Shown: piece by piece, positions 1 through 8,386 of the stretch
Layout: each line of letters opens with the position of its first letter
How positions within the stretch are numbered: the first letter of the stretch is position 1
Assembly (NCBI GenBank): GCA_002342985.1
Contig: DDRC01000136.1
Span: 3,074-23,579, forward strand
Reading direction: 5' to 3'
DNA: 20,506 nucleotides
Source: Flavobacteriales bacterium UBA2426
GTDB lineage: Bacteria; Bacteroidota; Bacteroidia; Flavobacteriales_F; PHOS-HE28
Translations under genes and position numbers: made by a program
The notes under the pieces: model-generated
What the model saw: the letters and a program-made list of their open reading frames with translations, nothing else
Told to the model about the DNA's origin: nothing
Database searches by the model: none

Positions 1-383
1 AGGTGCACCAGTTCAACGTGTTCAGCGCGAACACACCGATGCAGTATGCCTTGGCGGCCTACATGCAGGAGCCCGCGCATTACGAGCAGGTCTCGGCCTT
101 CTACCAGGCCAAGCGGGATCGCTTCGTGGCCGGCATGAGGAACTCGCGGTTCACGCTGCTGCCCTGCGAGGGCTCGTACTTCCAGACGGCCGATTACAGT
201 GCCATCAGCGACGAGGGCGATCGGGCCTTTGCCGAACGCGTGGCGCGGGAGTTCGGGGTGGCGACGATCCCGCTTTCTCCCTTCTACCAGGAGCCTCCGC
301 CCGGTCAACGACTGCTGCGCTTCTGCTTCGCCAAGCAGGACGCTACCTTGGACGCAGCGATCGAGAAGCTATGCAGGATCTGA
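1..383 (+). CDS. ybdL: Methionine/glutamine aminotransferase, YbdL type (C-terminal part, 5' end outside window)
   Basis: This is the last third of a fold-type I PLP-dependent aminotransferase. The visible residues (HQFNVFSANTPMQYALA, then LPCEGSYFQTADYSA, VATIPLSPFY and LLRFCFAK) follow the C-terminal half of E. coli YbdL closely. In the family this enzyme transaminates methionine and related amino acids in the cytoplasm, with glutamine among the usable amino donors. The arginine of RFCFAK, encoded at 318-320, is at the expected position for binding the substrate carboxylate. The PLP lysine lies upstream of the window. The GTG at position 3 is an internal valine: YbdL has KVHQ here, and bases 1-2 fit the end of a lysine codon, so the gene is cut by the window edge. 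The stop lies 13 bases inside the next gene, which suggests translational coupling. Family assignment is firm; exact substrate is inferred. Confidence 0.88.
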   Translation, partial: VHQFNVFSANTPMQYALAAYMQEPAHYEQVSAFYQAKRDRFVAGMRNSRFTLLPCEGSYFQTADYSAISDEGDRAFAERVAREFGVATIPLSPFYQEPPPGQRLLRFCFAKQDATLDAAIEKLCRI

Positions 384-1147
384 GGGTAACGCTGGTGCAG
401 AGCCACCTGCACTGGGAGGATGCCGCGGAGAACCGCGCGCTCTTCACCGCCAAGTTCAAGGACCTTCGCGGTGCCACCGACCTGGTGGTGCTTCCGGAGA
501 TGTTCACCACGGGCTTCACCATGCGTAGCCGTGAGCTCGCCGAACGCATGGATGGCCGTACGGTGACGTGGATGAAGGAACAGGCCCAAGCGATGGATGC
601 AGCGCTCTATGGCAGCGTCATCATCCGGGAAGGCGATCACTGTTACAACCGGGGCTTGTTCGTCACGCCGGATGGCACGGTGACGACCTACGACAAGCGG
701 CACCTGTTCCGCTTTGCGAAAGAGACGGACCACTACACCGCCGGTGCCGAACGCGTGGTGGTGGAATGGCGTGGCTGGCGTATCCTGCTGCAGATCTGCT
801 TCGACCTGCGCTTCCCGGTGTTCGCGCGCAACCGCGGCGATTACGATGCCATCCTCTACGTGGCCAACTGGCCCGAGGTGCGCCGCTACCCGTGGAGCCA
901 GCTGCTTATCGCACGGGCCATCGAGAACCAATCCTACGTGGTGGGGGTGAACCGCGTCGGCCAGGACGGCAATGGCCACCTCTATTCCGGCGATACCGCG
1001 GTGGTCGATCCGCGGGGCGCGGTGCAAGGGCTCCAGGCAGTGAGCGAAGGCGTGCTGACCGTCCGTTTCGACGGCCTGGCGCTGGATGACTTCCGTGCCA
1101 AATTCCCGGTAGCCCTCGAGGCCGATGCATTCGACCTCAGGCTCTGA
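371..1147 (+). CDS. yafV: Omega-amidase / carbon-nitrogen hydrolase, YafV type
   Basis: This 258-residue protein of the nitrilase superfamily probably hydrolyses alpha-ketoglutaramate (and alpha-ketosuccinamate) to the 2-oxoacid and ammonia in the cytoplasm. The catalytic triad is complete: Glu43 in LPEMFTTGF, Lys109 in YDKRHLF and Cys143 in QICFDLRFP. A second conserved glutamate, E117, sits in KETDHY. Length and motifs match E. coli YafV and the mammalian NIT2 group rather than true nitrilases. The ATG lies 13 bases inside the end of the aminotransferase gene, so the two are almost certainly cotranscribed. The pairing makes sense because glutamine transaminases release alpha-ketoglutaramate, and its removal pulls transamination forward. 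The gene ends 9 bases before the stop of the converging large surface-protein gene, and no terminator hairpin is obvious there. Confidence 0.9.
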   Translation: MQDLRVTLVQSHLHWEDAAENRALFTAKFKDLRGATDLVVLPEMFTTGFTMRSRELAERMDGRTVTWMKEQAQAMDAALYGSVIIREGDHCYNRGLFVTPDGTVTTYDKRHLFRFAKETDHYTAGAERVVVEWRGWRILLQICFDLRFPVFARNRGDYDAILYVANWPEVRRYPWSQLLIARAIENQSYVVGVNRVGQDGNGHLYSGDTAVVDPRGAVQGLQAVSEGVLTVRFDGLALDDFRAKFPVALEADAFDLRL

Positions 1148-1156
1148 GCGGGATCG

Positions 1157-4100
1157 TCAGCGCAGGACCTGGATGTGGCCCATCTGCGTCTGTGTCACCC
1201 CCACCGTGCCGTCCTCGTCGAGGTAGAACTGATATTCGAGTCGCCAGACGTAGACATCGTTCTTCACCGGTTCGCCGCGGTACATGCCATCCCATCCCAC
1301 ACTCGCATCGTCTGTCTCGAACAGCAGTTCGCCCCAACGGTTGTGCACCACCAGATGGATGGAGGCGATGCTCTTCCCGACCGGCATGAACACATCATTG
1401 ATGCCATCGCCGTTGGGGGTGAAGGTGTTGGGCACGAAGAGGGTCGCCGGGCAGAACTCGATGACCTGTGCGGAATCCGCAGTGGCGCAATCGTAGGCAT
1501 TCCGTACGTGCACGTAGTACCAGCCGTAGGCACTGGCCATGATCACGCGATTCGTCTCGCCTGTGCTCCACGTGTAGGAGGAGCCCGGGTTCCCGGCGTC
1601 TATGACCACGTATTTCGGCTCATCGTCCAGGCAGGTGTGGAATTCGCGCACGGCCATGCGGACGGGCGATGGGTTGAAGAGCACGGTGATGGCATCGCTG
1701 CGCTGGCAGTATCCGTTGCTGACGCTCACGCTGTATGTGCCGGCGTGGCGAACGGAGAGGTAGCGGCCGGTCGCCCCGGTGCTCCAGAGTCCGGTTCCGC
1801 CATCGCCTGCATCGAGCAGGAGCTCCTGGCCATCGCACAGTACCGTATCCAGGCCGAGCTCAACGGCCGGGGGCGCCATCAGCGTCACGGAGGCTTCATG
1901 GGTGGCGGTGCACCCGTTCGGCGCGGTGACCTGCACGCTGAAGGAGCCGCTGGCGGCAGCCGTGATGGTCTGGGTGGTGGCGCCGGTGCTCCAGAGGAAT
2001 GCGCTTCCGGCATTGCCGGCGTCAAGCGTCGGTGGGGTATCGATGCAGGCGGTGGCATCCTCCAGGGCATCGATGGGGCCGGGCATCACCGAGAGGGTGA
2101 TCGTATCATCCGCAGCACAGGACCCATCGGTGACGGTCACGGCGTAGGTGCCGCTGGCCGCTGCCACGATGGTCTGCGTGGTTGAGCCATTGCTCCAGAG
2201 GTAGGCTGCACCCGGATTCCCCGCATCGAGGGTGAGCGATTGGCCCTGGCAGATGCTCGTATCGCTGCCGAGCGCAATGATCACGGCGGACTGGAGCGTG
2301 ACCAGGGCATCGAAGGTGGCTGCACAGCCCTGCGGCGTGGTCACTGTCACGGCATAGGTGCCGGTGGCATCGGGCGTGATGCTCTGCGTGGTGGCGCCGG
2401 TGCTCCAGAGGTAGCTGCAGCCGGGATTGCCGGCGCTGAGCGTGGGCGGCGCGGTGATGCAAGCGGTGACATCCGTGAGGGGGTCGGCAGGGAGGGGGCT
2501 GAACTGCACCTCCACCGCATCGCTCGCGGCGCAGCCATTCGCATCCGTCACGGTAACCGCATAGCTGCCGCTGGAGCTGACCTGTATCGATGGTGTCTGA
2601 GCACCGGTGCTCCAGAGGATGGTGGCGCCCGCATTGCCGGCGTTGAGCGTCTGCGATGCGCTGCCGCAGATGCTCAGATCGGGGCCGAGCTCCACCGACG
2701 GGAGCGGATGCAGGGTGACGTTGAAGGTGGTGGCGGCCTCGCAGCCGAGGGTATCCGTCATGGTCACAGTATGCGGGCCGCTCTGTACCGGAGTGATGGC
2801 GGGCGTCACGGCGCCGGTGCTCCAGGAGTAGACCACGGCGGGCACCGGTGCAGTGAGTATGAGCGGAACATCCGCGCAGGTGCTCACTGAAATCTCGTCG
2901 GGAACCGAGGCGAAGGCCCGTGTGATGGTGACCTGTGCGCTTACGGAGCAGCCGATGGGATCGCTCACCGTCACGGAGTAGGTAGCGGTGGCATCGGTGA
3001 GGATCGTGGGCGATTGGATATTGGCCGCGTTCAGGTTCGCTGCGGGCGACCAGCTGTAGATGGGGTTGGGCACGTTGTGCTCCACGTTGAGCGGGTGGCC
3101 CAGCGCGGTGCAGAGCGTCAGGTCGGGACCGGCCGTCGCCGTGTAGCCGGTGTTCACCGTGATGGTGACCGACTGGCTCAGCTGACAGCCGCTTGCCGTA
3201 TGCGTCACGGTGCAGGTGTAGGTGGTGGTCTGCGCCGGCGTGGCCACCGGATCGGGGATGTTGCTGCTGCTGAGGCCGTCGCCGGTCCAGCTGAAGGTGA
3301 GCCCGCTGCCGCCCGATACCGCGGCCTGCAGCTGTGCAGTCTGGCCTTGGCAGAGCGTGGTGGCGCTCGCGGTCACCTGCAGCCCGAAGAGCTGTCCCAC
3401 GGTGATGGTGGTCTGGCCCGCGGCTGTGCACCCGGCGCTGGTAGTAGCGCTCACGCTGTAGGTGGTGGTCTGCGCCGGGGTGGCCACCGGGTCGGCGATG
3501 GTGGTGCCGCTCAGGCTGCCATCATCCGGCGACCATGCGTAGGTGATGCCGGTTCCGGAGCTGGGCGTCGCTTGGAGCTGGATCCCGCTGGCGGAGCACA
3601 AGGTCTGGCTGGGGGTCACGTTGAGGCTGAAGGCTGGCAGCACCTCCACGTAGACCGAATCGGTGTAGACGCAACCGGCAAGGGGGTCCGTGGCGCTGAG
3701 CACGTACCAGCCGCTCGCAGTGGGCGCTGCGGTCGGATGCGCCGCGTTCGGGGCCGAGAGCGTCCCTGGCTGGCTCCAGGCATAGGCGGCGTATCCCTCA
3801 TCGTATAAGGCGAGGAGGAAGTCATCGATGGCCCAGTTGTCATGCCCGGCTCCCTGGTTGGCCAGCTGACGCAGGCGGAACATGACGCTCGGTCCCTGGG
3901 CCGGCGGCGGGATGGTGACCGTTACCGGCATGAAGACAGGGTAATCGGATTCCGGGAAGGTGGCAAGGGCCGACCAGCCAAGGCCGTTGTTGGTTGAGTA
4001 TTCCAGCGAGATGTCGTCTCCGGGCTCCGCATCATCGCAGGGCGAGGTGCCCGTGGCGACCTTCAGCTTGAAGCGGATCTCGCCGCCGCCCAGGGTGCTG

Positions 4101-6169
4101 TAGGCGATGGTCTGTGCGCTCCGCTGGCCGTTGCCGTTGAAGTAGAGCGCGGAGCCGCTGAAGGCGCCGCAGTTGAGGCTCACGGCACCGCCTTGGATGG
4201 CGGTCCAGGAGCTGCCTGGCGGGCCATCGAAGCCGTCGCGCGCAGCGGCCCTCAGGACCCGGCTCTGGAGCTGCGTGGTGTTCCCCAGGCAGACCGTTGC
4301 CGGCTCTGCGCTCACGGAAAGGTCGATGATGGCACCGGGTGTCACCGTCACAAGGATGCTATCGATCATCTCGCCGCAGCCGGATGGGCTTGTCACCTGG
4401 ACTCCGTACCATGTGGTTCCGACCGGCAGGGCGATGGGGCTGCTAGAGGCCGGGTCATCGAGCGTGGCATCGGGCCACCAGTCGATGTCGAACCAAGCCG
4501 GATCCGGAGATGGCGTGAGGGCTAGCTGGACCGGCTCGTACTGGCAGGCATTGATGGCGGGCTGCCCGTTGGCGCTCAGCAGCGTCGGCAGCGTGAGTGG
4601 CATGCCCACATGGTAGGTGAAGGATTGCGGACAGCCGCTCACGTCCAGCAGGCCGCTCACCGTGTAGCTCTCGGTTCCGGAGGGGGTGATGGTAAGCGTG
4701 CCTCCCGTGCCCAGGATGATGTCCGGTGCGCTGGCGGAGGCCCACTGGAAATTCGTCAGCGAACCGGGTGCGTTGAGCGTGATGGTTCCCGCGCCGCAGA
4801 CCGTTGAGTCCTGCGTCACGTGCGCGGCATCGATGTCGCTGACCGATGCGGCGTAGCTCTCGCCGAATCCAAGTCCGAAGGCGTACGCCTGAAGGCCGGC
4901 GGGGCATGCCACACGGTGCAGACCGGCCGTTACCGGGAGCCGGGCATGCATGCGGTCAGCGCAGCCGGCATAGGGCTGGAAGAGGGCTGCGCTCACCGGT
5001 GAGCCGTCCAGCGTCACCTGGCCCGTCGCCCCGCTGGGCACCACGATGCTCACGCTATGGGCGCTCACCTGGCTGCTGGTGGAGGTGTTGAAGCGGGCGC
5101 TCGTGGAGAGGCGATCGGCGGGCGACAGCAGCACCAGCGAGGGGTCGCCGTTACCGACGCAGCTGTAGCCCTCCAGCAGCTGGGCAACGCTCACCGGAAG
5201 GCTGGATGCGATGCAGGCCGGCGTGCCGCTGCCATTCACCTCGTGCCGCTGTCCGGCGTTCAGGGTGATCGGCGCTCCTCCGGCGATGCTCACCGTGGTG
5301 CCGTCCTGGTGCGCCATGATGCGATAGGTGCTCCCGCTCACGCCGTTCACCGGCACCGTGTAGTACCGGGTCCCCCAGGCGCTCAGGGGCAGGCATTGCT
5401 CGAAGATGTGATCGCATGCGGAGCAGGATCCGGGCACCGTGGCGCACATCGATCCGCCCATGACCACGAAGGGCCGGCATGGCCCGCTCTGGGCGGTGCC
5501 TTCCACGAGGGTCCCCGTCAGGTCGAGCATGTCCGTCGCTGCCTGCACCTGGTAGATCTGGCCGGCACTAAGGCTCACCGTGAAGGGCACACCGGCAGGG
5601 CGTCCTCCTGCGGTGTTCACGGAAGGCGTGATCCGCACCTCCGTCCCGTCCTCGGTGGCGAGCACGGCGAATTCGCTCTTGTGGAGGTTGTTGAAGTTGG
5701 GGAGGCCCTGGTAGGCATCCACGCGATAAGCGGTGCCCAAAGAGGCTTCCGGCAGCACCTGTGACAGGTCGTGCGTATAGTTCTGGAAGCTCGAGATGAA
5801 GACGTTCACGCTGTCCTGCGCTTGGATGAGCACCCCCTTGCCTTGGATGGTCTCTGTCCCGGTGGCCTCGGCACTGGTGGGCACATCCACCACCACCACC
5901 CCGTTGGCCGCCACGCTGAACGGTGCGCTCCAGCCCATGATGGGGATGCTCACCGTGCCGCTGGTCGATTGGCCGGACACGATGTGGACGCGCAAGGCCT
6001 GTGCGCCGAATCCGTTCTGCATGAAGGCCGCCCAGAAGCGCTTGCCGCGCGTGGGCAGCACGGAGGCCTCCTGCGCCGCTGCGGATGAAGCGAGCAGCAG
6101 GCATAGCGCTGCGGCTGAGATGACGCAGCTGCGATGGAAGGGAGTTCTCAGGTCGGTTCGTTCGGCCAT
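1157..6169 (-). CDS. Large secreted adhesin-like protein: IgGFc-binding-like, reelin-like and tandem Ig-like domains with T9SS type B sorting domain
   Basis: The ATG start gives 1670 residues; an in-frame GTG three codons upstream (6178) is an alternative. A signal peptide (core ISAAALCLLLASSAAAQ) covers about residues 1-33. Residues about 41-437 resemble the IgGFc-binding N-terminal family (RFWAAFMQNGF, FISSFQNYTHDLSQVLP, GTRYYTVP). A reelin-like domain follows at about 642-792: ALYFNGNGQRSAQT, then SLEYSTNNGLGWSAL, then the closing DNWAIDDFLL. Ig/PKD-like modules flank it. From about 842 to 1572 there are tandem Ig-like repeats of 68-80 residues, seven of them built on WSTG or WSNG. The last 95 residues (FVPNTFTPNGDGINDVF through HNRWGELLFE and WDGMYRG) are the gliding motility-associated C-terminal domain, the type B signal for T9SS export. 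The protein is probably displayed or released at the cell surface. Its ligand cannot be told from sequence; IgG binding is only a family name. It follows the lipoprotein gene after 92 bases. Confidence 0.9.
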   Translation of the reverse strand: MAERTDLRTPFHRSCVISAAALCLLLASSAAAQEASVLPTRGKRFWAAFMQNGFGAQALRVHIVSGQSTSGTVSIPIMGWSAPFSVAANGVVVVDVPTSAEATGTETIQGKGVLIQAQDSVNVFISSFQNYTHDLSQVLPEASLGTAYRVDAYQGLPNFNNLHKSEFAVLATEDGTEVRITPSVNTAGGRPAGVPFTVSLSAGQIYQVQAATDMLDLTGTLVEGTAQSGPCRPFVVMGGSMCATVPGSCSACDHIFEQCLPLSAWGTRYYTVPVNGVSGSTYRIMAHQDGTTVSIAGGAPITLNAGQRHEVNGSGTPACIASSLPVSVAQLLEGYSCVGNGDPSLVLLSPADRLSTSARFNTSTSSQVSAHSVSIVVPSGATGQVTLDGSPVSAALFQPYAGCADRMHARLPVTAGLHRVACPAGLQAYAFGLGFGESYAASVSDIDAAHVTQDSTVCGAGTITLNAPGSLTNFQWASASAPDIILGTGGTLTITPSGTESYTVSGLLDVSGCPQSFTYHVGMPLTLPTLLSANGQPAINACQYEPVQLALTPSPDPAWFDIDWWPDATLDDPASSSPIALPVGTTWYGVQVTSPSGCGEMIDSILVTVTPGAIIDLSVSAEPATVCLGNTTQLQSRVLRAAARDGFDGPPGSSWTAIQGGAVSLNCGAFSGSALYFNGNGQRSAQTIAYSTLGGGEIRFKLKVATGTSPCDDAEPGDDISLEYSTNNGLGWSALATFPESDYPVFMPVTVTIPPPAQGPSVMFRLRQLANQGAGHDNWAIDDFLLALYDEGYAAYAWSQPGTLSAPNAAHPTAAPTASGWYVLSATDPLAGCVYTDSVYVEVLPAFSLNVTPSQTLCSASGIQLQATPSSGTGITYAWSPDDGSLSGTTIADPVATPAQTTTYSVSATTSAGCTAAGQTTITVGQLFGLQVTASATTLCQGQTAQLQAAVSGGSGLTFSWTGDGLSSSNIPDPVATPAQTTTYTCTVTHTASGCQLSQSVTITVNTGYTATAGPDLTLCTALGHPLNVEHNVPNPIYSWSPAANLNAANIQSPTILTDATATYSVTVSDPIGCSVSAQVTITRAFASVPDEISVSTCADVPLILTAPVPAVVYSWSTGAVTPAITPVQSGPHTVTMTDTLGCEAATTFNVTLHPLPSVELGPDLSICGSASQTLNAGNAGATILWSTGAQTPSIQVSSSGSYAVTVTDANGCAASDAVEVQFSPLPADPLTDVTACITAPPTLSAGNPGCSYLWSTGATTQSITPDATGTYAVTVTTPQGCAATFDALVTLQSAVIIALGSDTSICQGQSLTLDAGNPGAAYLWSNGSTTQTIVAAASGTYAVTVTDGSCAADDTITLSVMPGPIDALEDATACIDTPPTLDAGNAGSAFLWSTGATTQTITAAASGSFSVQVTAPNGCTATHEASVTLMAPPAVELGLDTVLCDGQELLLDAGDGGTGLWSTGATGRYLSVRHAGTYSVSVSNGYCQRSDAITVLFNPSPVRMAVREFHTCLDDEPKYVVIDAGNPGSSYTWSTGETNRVIMASAYGWYYVHVRNAYDCATADSAQVIEFCPATLFVPNTFTPNGDGINDVFMPVGKSIASIHLVVHNRWGELLFETDDASVGWDGMYRGEPVKNDVYVWRLEYQFYLDEDGTVGVTQTQMGHIQVLR
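1456..2836 (-). repeat. Seven tandem Ig-like repeats centred on W-S-(T/N)-G
   Basis: Within the large surface protein, the motif WSTG or WSNG recurs seven times at 68-72 residue spacing. Each is preceded by a DAGNPG-like turn and followed by a TYAVTVT-like strand and a cysteine. The repeats are also similar in DNA: GCGCCGGTGCTCCAGAGG occurs identically on the + strand at 1980-1997 and 2394-2411, with close variants at the other WSTG sites. This is a coding repeat that probably forms a stalk of beta-sandwich modules. Confidence 0.8.
3218..3490 (-). repeat. Near-identical 33-base direct repeat, 240 bases apart
   Basis: The copies at 3218-3250 and 3458-3490 differ at one base (3239 against 3479). 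They encode the same DPVATPAQTTTY stretch in two neighbouring Ig-like modules. The exact 240-base offset equals 80 codons, so this looks like a tandem duplication of one whole module followed by divergence elsewhere. Confidence 0.75.
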
Positions 6170-6261
6170 CCTTGCCACCGAAGAGCGGAATGGTGGCGGC
6201 CGTTCTACGCGATCGGCGGACCGAGGTTCCTATGCTGTGCTGCGGCGTTCCGGCCTGCGCT

Positions 6262-7872
6262 TCAGTCCGCGCGCAGCTTCCACTCGATGCCAAGGTCCCA
6301 GCCGGCACGCACGTTGATCGGCTCGGCGTGGTGCCATACCCGTTCGGGCTGCAGGCCGGCGCGCCATTGCCCGGGATCCCAGCGCCCGCTGCCATCGGCA
6401 TCCTCGATCAGGCGCATGGAGTGGTTGCCTGGCTCAAGGCGCTCCCAGGTGATGCGGTCGCCGGTGGAAATCCCGCGCGCTTCGCGCACGACCCGCCCTT
6501 GCGCATCAAGGAGCTGCAGGATCAGGCGGTCCAATGGCGTGCCGGCAGCGGCGACGGTCACCCGCAAGGTGCCTAGGCTGCGGGCTTCGGCACGGCCAAG
6601 GGTGAAACGCAGGGAGTCGTTGGTGCCGCCGTAGCGGTCCGTGACGGCCTTGGGCAGCAGGGTGAGCTGGGCATTGGACCCGGGAGGCAGGTCGGCCTCG
6701 ATGCGCAAGCGACGGACCGACCCAGGGTCTGCCACGATGCGCGCCGGGGTCGCAACGCTGTCTATGCGGAGATCGAACCGGTCCGGGTCCCATGCCGCGA
6801 TGGGGCGTGCCGCAGTGAGGGTCACGGAGAAGGCCCCATCGGCCTCTTGGGTGGCGCTCCGCAAGACGAGCTTGAAGGGCATGGGGCGGATCGGGAGGTA
6901 GCGCAGGGTGTCGAGGATGCCCGTTTCGGCGGCGACGGCATAGCGCCCCTCAGCCAAGGCGGTGGTATCGGAAGGCCACATCAGCACCGTATCACGGGCG
7001 GCGTTCCACTCCGGTGTCCAGGTGATGCGGCCGCCTGTGCGCTCCACGTCATGGAGGGCGATCGTCACGGCCGGCCTCGCCAGGATCAACCGCCAGGCAC
7101 GGTCTTCGGTGACCGACGCCTCGCGTACCTGCTGCGCGGCGCTTGCCTCGCGGAACAGCCTCAGGTGCAGAAGGGCCGCCGCCGTGTCCGATGGCGGGTG
7201 CGGCGTCACCGGGCTGGGCAGGAAAGCGATCTCCTCGGTGGGCAGGTCGTATCGATGATTGCCGTTCTGGTCGCGCAAGGCCACGGCATGGAAACGGCCG
7301 GGCGGCAAATGGGAGAGCGTGAACCGGCCCTGCTTGTCGGTGCGGGTCGCATAAGCCGGCCTGCCGCCGGTGAACGCGGCGGTATCGCCCTCGGTGAGCA
7401 GCATCACTTTCACGCCTTCGGCCGGGGTGCCGCTGAAGGCTTCGCCCACACGGCCGCTGAGCATGAGGCTGTCGAGTGCTGCGCCGGTGGAGAGCACGTA
7501 GGCGAGCCCATTGGCCCGGTTGCCTTCCGTGAGGTCCTTCACCGATTCGCCGATCGCGAAGGTGTAGGTGGCATCGGGCTTGAGCTCGCCCTTCCAGCGC
7601 ACCTCCACCTCGCGTGGGCCGGTGATGGCGATGGTGGGCGGCGGGTCGATCGGAGGGGAGACGAGCAGGCCCTCGCGCGACCTCTCCAACTGGATGCGCT
7701 CATCGAACCGGAGGACGAAGCGGTCTCCCGTGAAGCGCGTGGTGCCGTCAGGCGGAATGGCGTTGACCAGGAGCGGCGACGCCTCATCCTTCGGCCCACC
7801 GGTGATGTCGCGCACCTGCGCGCAGGCTCCCAGGAGAAGCGCCACGGCCATCAGGGCGCTGTGCCGCCTCAT
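6262..7872 (-). CDS. Ig-like domain (SbsA/Big_5-type) lipoprotein
   Basis: This is a 536-residue exported lipoprotein. The lipobox LLGAC places the lipidated cysteine at residue 17, which supports the ATG at 7872; the frame is open further upstream, but that stretch overlaps the msrC gene in another frame and is not lipoprotein-like. After the cysteine comes ITGGPKDEASP, a start typical of a widespread Bacteroidota family. An Ig-like domain of the Big_5 kind follows at about residues 35-130 (AIPPDGTTRFTGDRFVLRFDERI, then YTFAIGESVKDLTEGN). A carboxypeptidase-regulatory-like beta domain sits at about 140-205 (SGRVGEAFSGTPAEGVKVML, then GRFTLSHLPPGRFHAVALRD). The C-terminal 330 residues are beta-rich and end with another compact beta domain (DADGSGRWDPGQW). 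The role is unknown; a structural or binding part at the envelope is likely. The ATG overlaps the msrC stop by four bases (ATGA), so the two are translationally coupled. Confidence 0.82.
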   Translation of the reverse strand: MRRHSALMAVALLLGACAQVRDITGGPKDEASPLLVNAIPPDGTTRFTGDRFVLRFDERIQLERSREGLLVSPPIDPPPTIAITGPREVEVRWKGELKPDATYTFAIGESVKDLTEGNRANGLAYVLSTGAALDSLMLSGRVGEAFSGTPAEGVKVMLLTEGDTAAFTGGRPAYATRTDKQGRFTLSHLPPGRFHAVALRDQNGNHRYDLPTEEIAFLPSPVTPHPPSDTAAALLHLRLFREASAAQQVREASVTEDRAWRLILARPAVTIALHDVERTGGRITWTPEWNAARDTVLMWPSDTTALAEGRYAVAAETGILDTLRYLPIRPMPFKLVLRSATQEADGAFSVTLTAARPIAAWDPDRFDLRIDSVATPARIVADPGSVRRLRIEADLPPGSNAQLTLLPKAVTDRYGGTNDSLRFTLGRAEARSLGTLRVTVAAAGTPLDRLILQLLDAQGRVVREARGISTGDRITWERLEPGNHSMRLIEDADGSGRWDPGQWRAGLQPERVWHHAEPINVRAGWDLGIEWKLRAD

Positions 7873-8357
7873 TCGAAGAGCGGTTGCAGGATCTCGCACA
7901 TCGTCTCCAGCGCATGCACATCGACGGTGCCGAAGTCGTCGAGCTCCGTACTGTCGATGTCGAGCACAGCGGCGATGCGGCCGTCCCTGTCGCGGATGGG
8001 CACCACGATTTCCGACCGGCTGTGGGGGCTGCAGGCGATATGCCCGGGGAACTGCTCTACATCGGGCACCACCAAGGTCTTTTCCTGCTTCCAGGCGCCG
8101 CCGCACACGCCCTTGCCGAAGGCGATGCGCGAGCAGGCCACGGGTCCCTGGAAGGGGCCCAGCACCAGGTCCGCACCGGCTACCCGGTAGAAGCCGACCC
8201 AGTGCCAGGCGAAGCGCTCCATGATGAGCGCACTGAAGTTGGCCATCGCGGCGATGAGGTCGCGCTCCTCGCTCAGCAGCTCCTGCATCTCGGGGAGCAG
8301 CGCATCGTACGCAGCCACGCGGTCTGAGGAATTCTTGGTCGGCTTCGTGCCAGGCAT
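7869..8357 (-). CDS. msrC: Free methionine-(R)-sulfoxide reductase (GAF domain protein)
   Basis: This 162-residue single GAF-domain protein reduces free L-methionine-(R)-sulfoxide to methionine in the cytoplasm, using thioredoxin-type reductants. The diagnostic features of the fRMsr family are present: GPVACSRIAFGKGVCG, GHIACSPHSRSEIVVPI and LDIDSTELDDF. All three cysteines used in the family (Cys75, Cys85 and Cys109 here) are kept, so it should be active rather than a mere ligand-binding GAF domain. The frame stays open upstream, but the ATG at 8357 begins a protein of normal family length. It lies 29 bases after comF and overlaps the following lipoprotein gene by four bases, consistent with one transcript. 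Confidence 0.93.
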   Translation of the reverse strand: MPGTKPTKNSSDRVAAYDALLPEMQELLSEERDLIAAMANFSALIMERFAWHWVGFYRVAGADLVLGPFQGPVACSRIAFGKGVCGGAWKQEKTLVVPDVEQFPGHIACSPHSRSEIVVPIRDRDGRIAAVLDIDSTELDDFGTVDVHALETMCEILQPLFE

Positions 8358-8386
8358 GCGATTCGGTTGGGCGGCGAAATTACCCG

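Noticed and set aside
3..5. GTG as a start codon for the aminotransferase fragment
   Set aside because: The GTG corresponds to an internal valine in the family (KVHQ); the gene continues beyond the window edge.
1456..2836. Regularly spaced repeats considered as a CRISPR-like array
   Set aside because: The period is about 210 bases, repeats are imperfect and keep the reading frame; they are coding Ig-like modules.
6847..8190. A 447-codon plus-strand frame opposite the Ig-like lipoprotein and msrC
   Set aside because: It crosses two real minus-strand genes with clear lipobox and catalytic cysteines and has no recognisable features itself.
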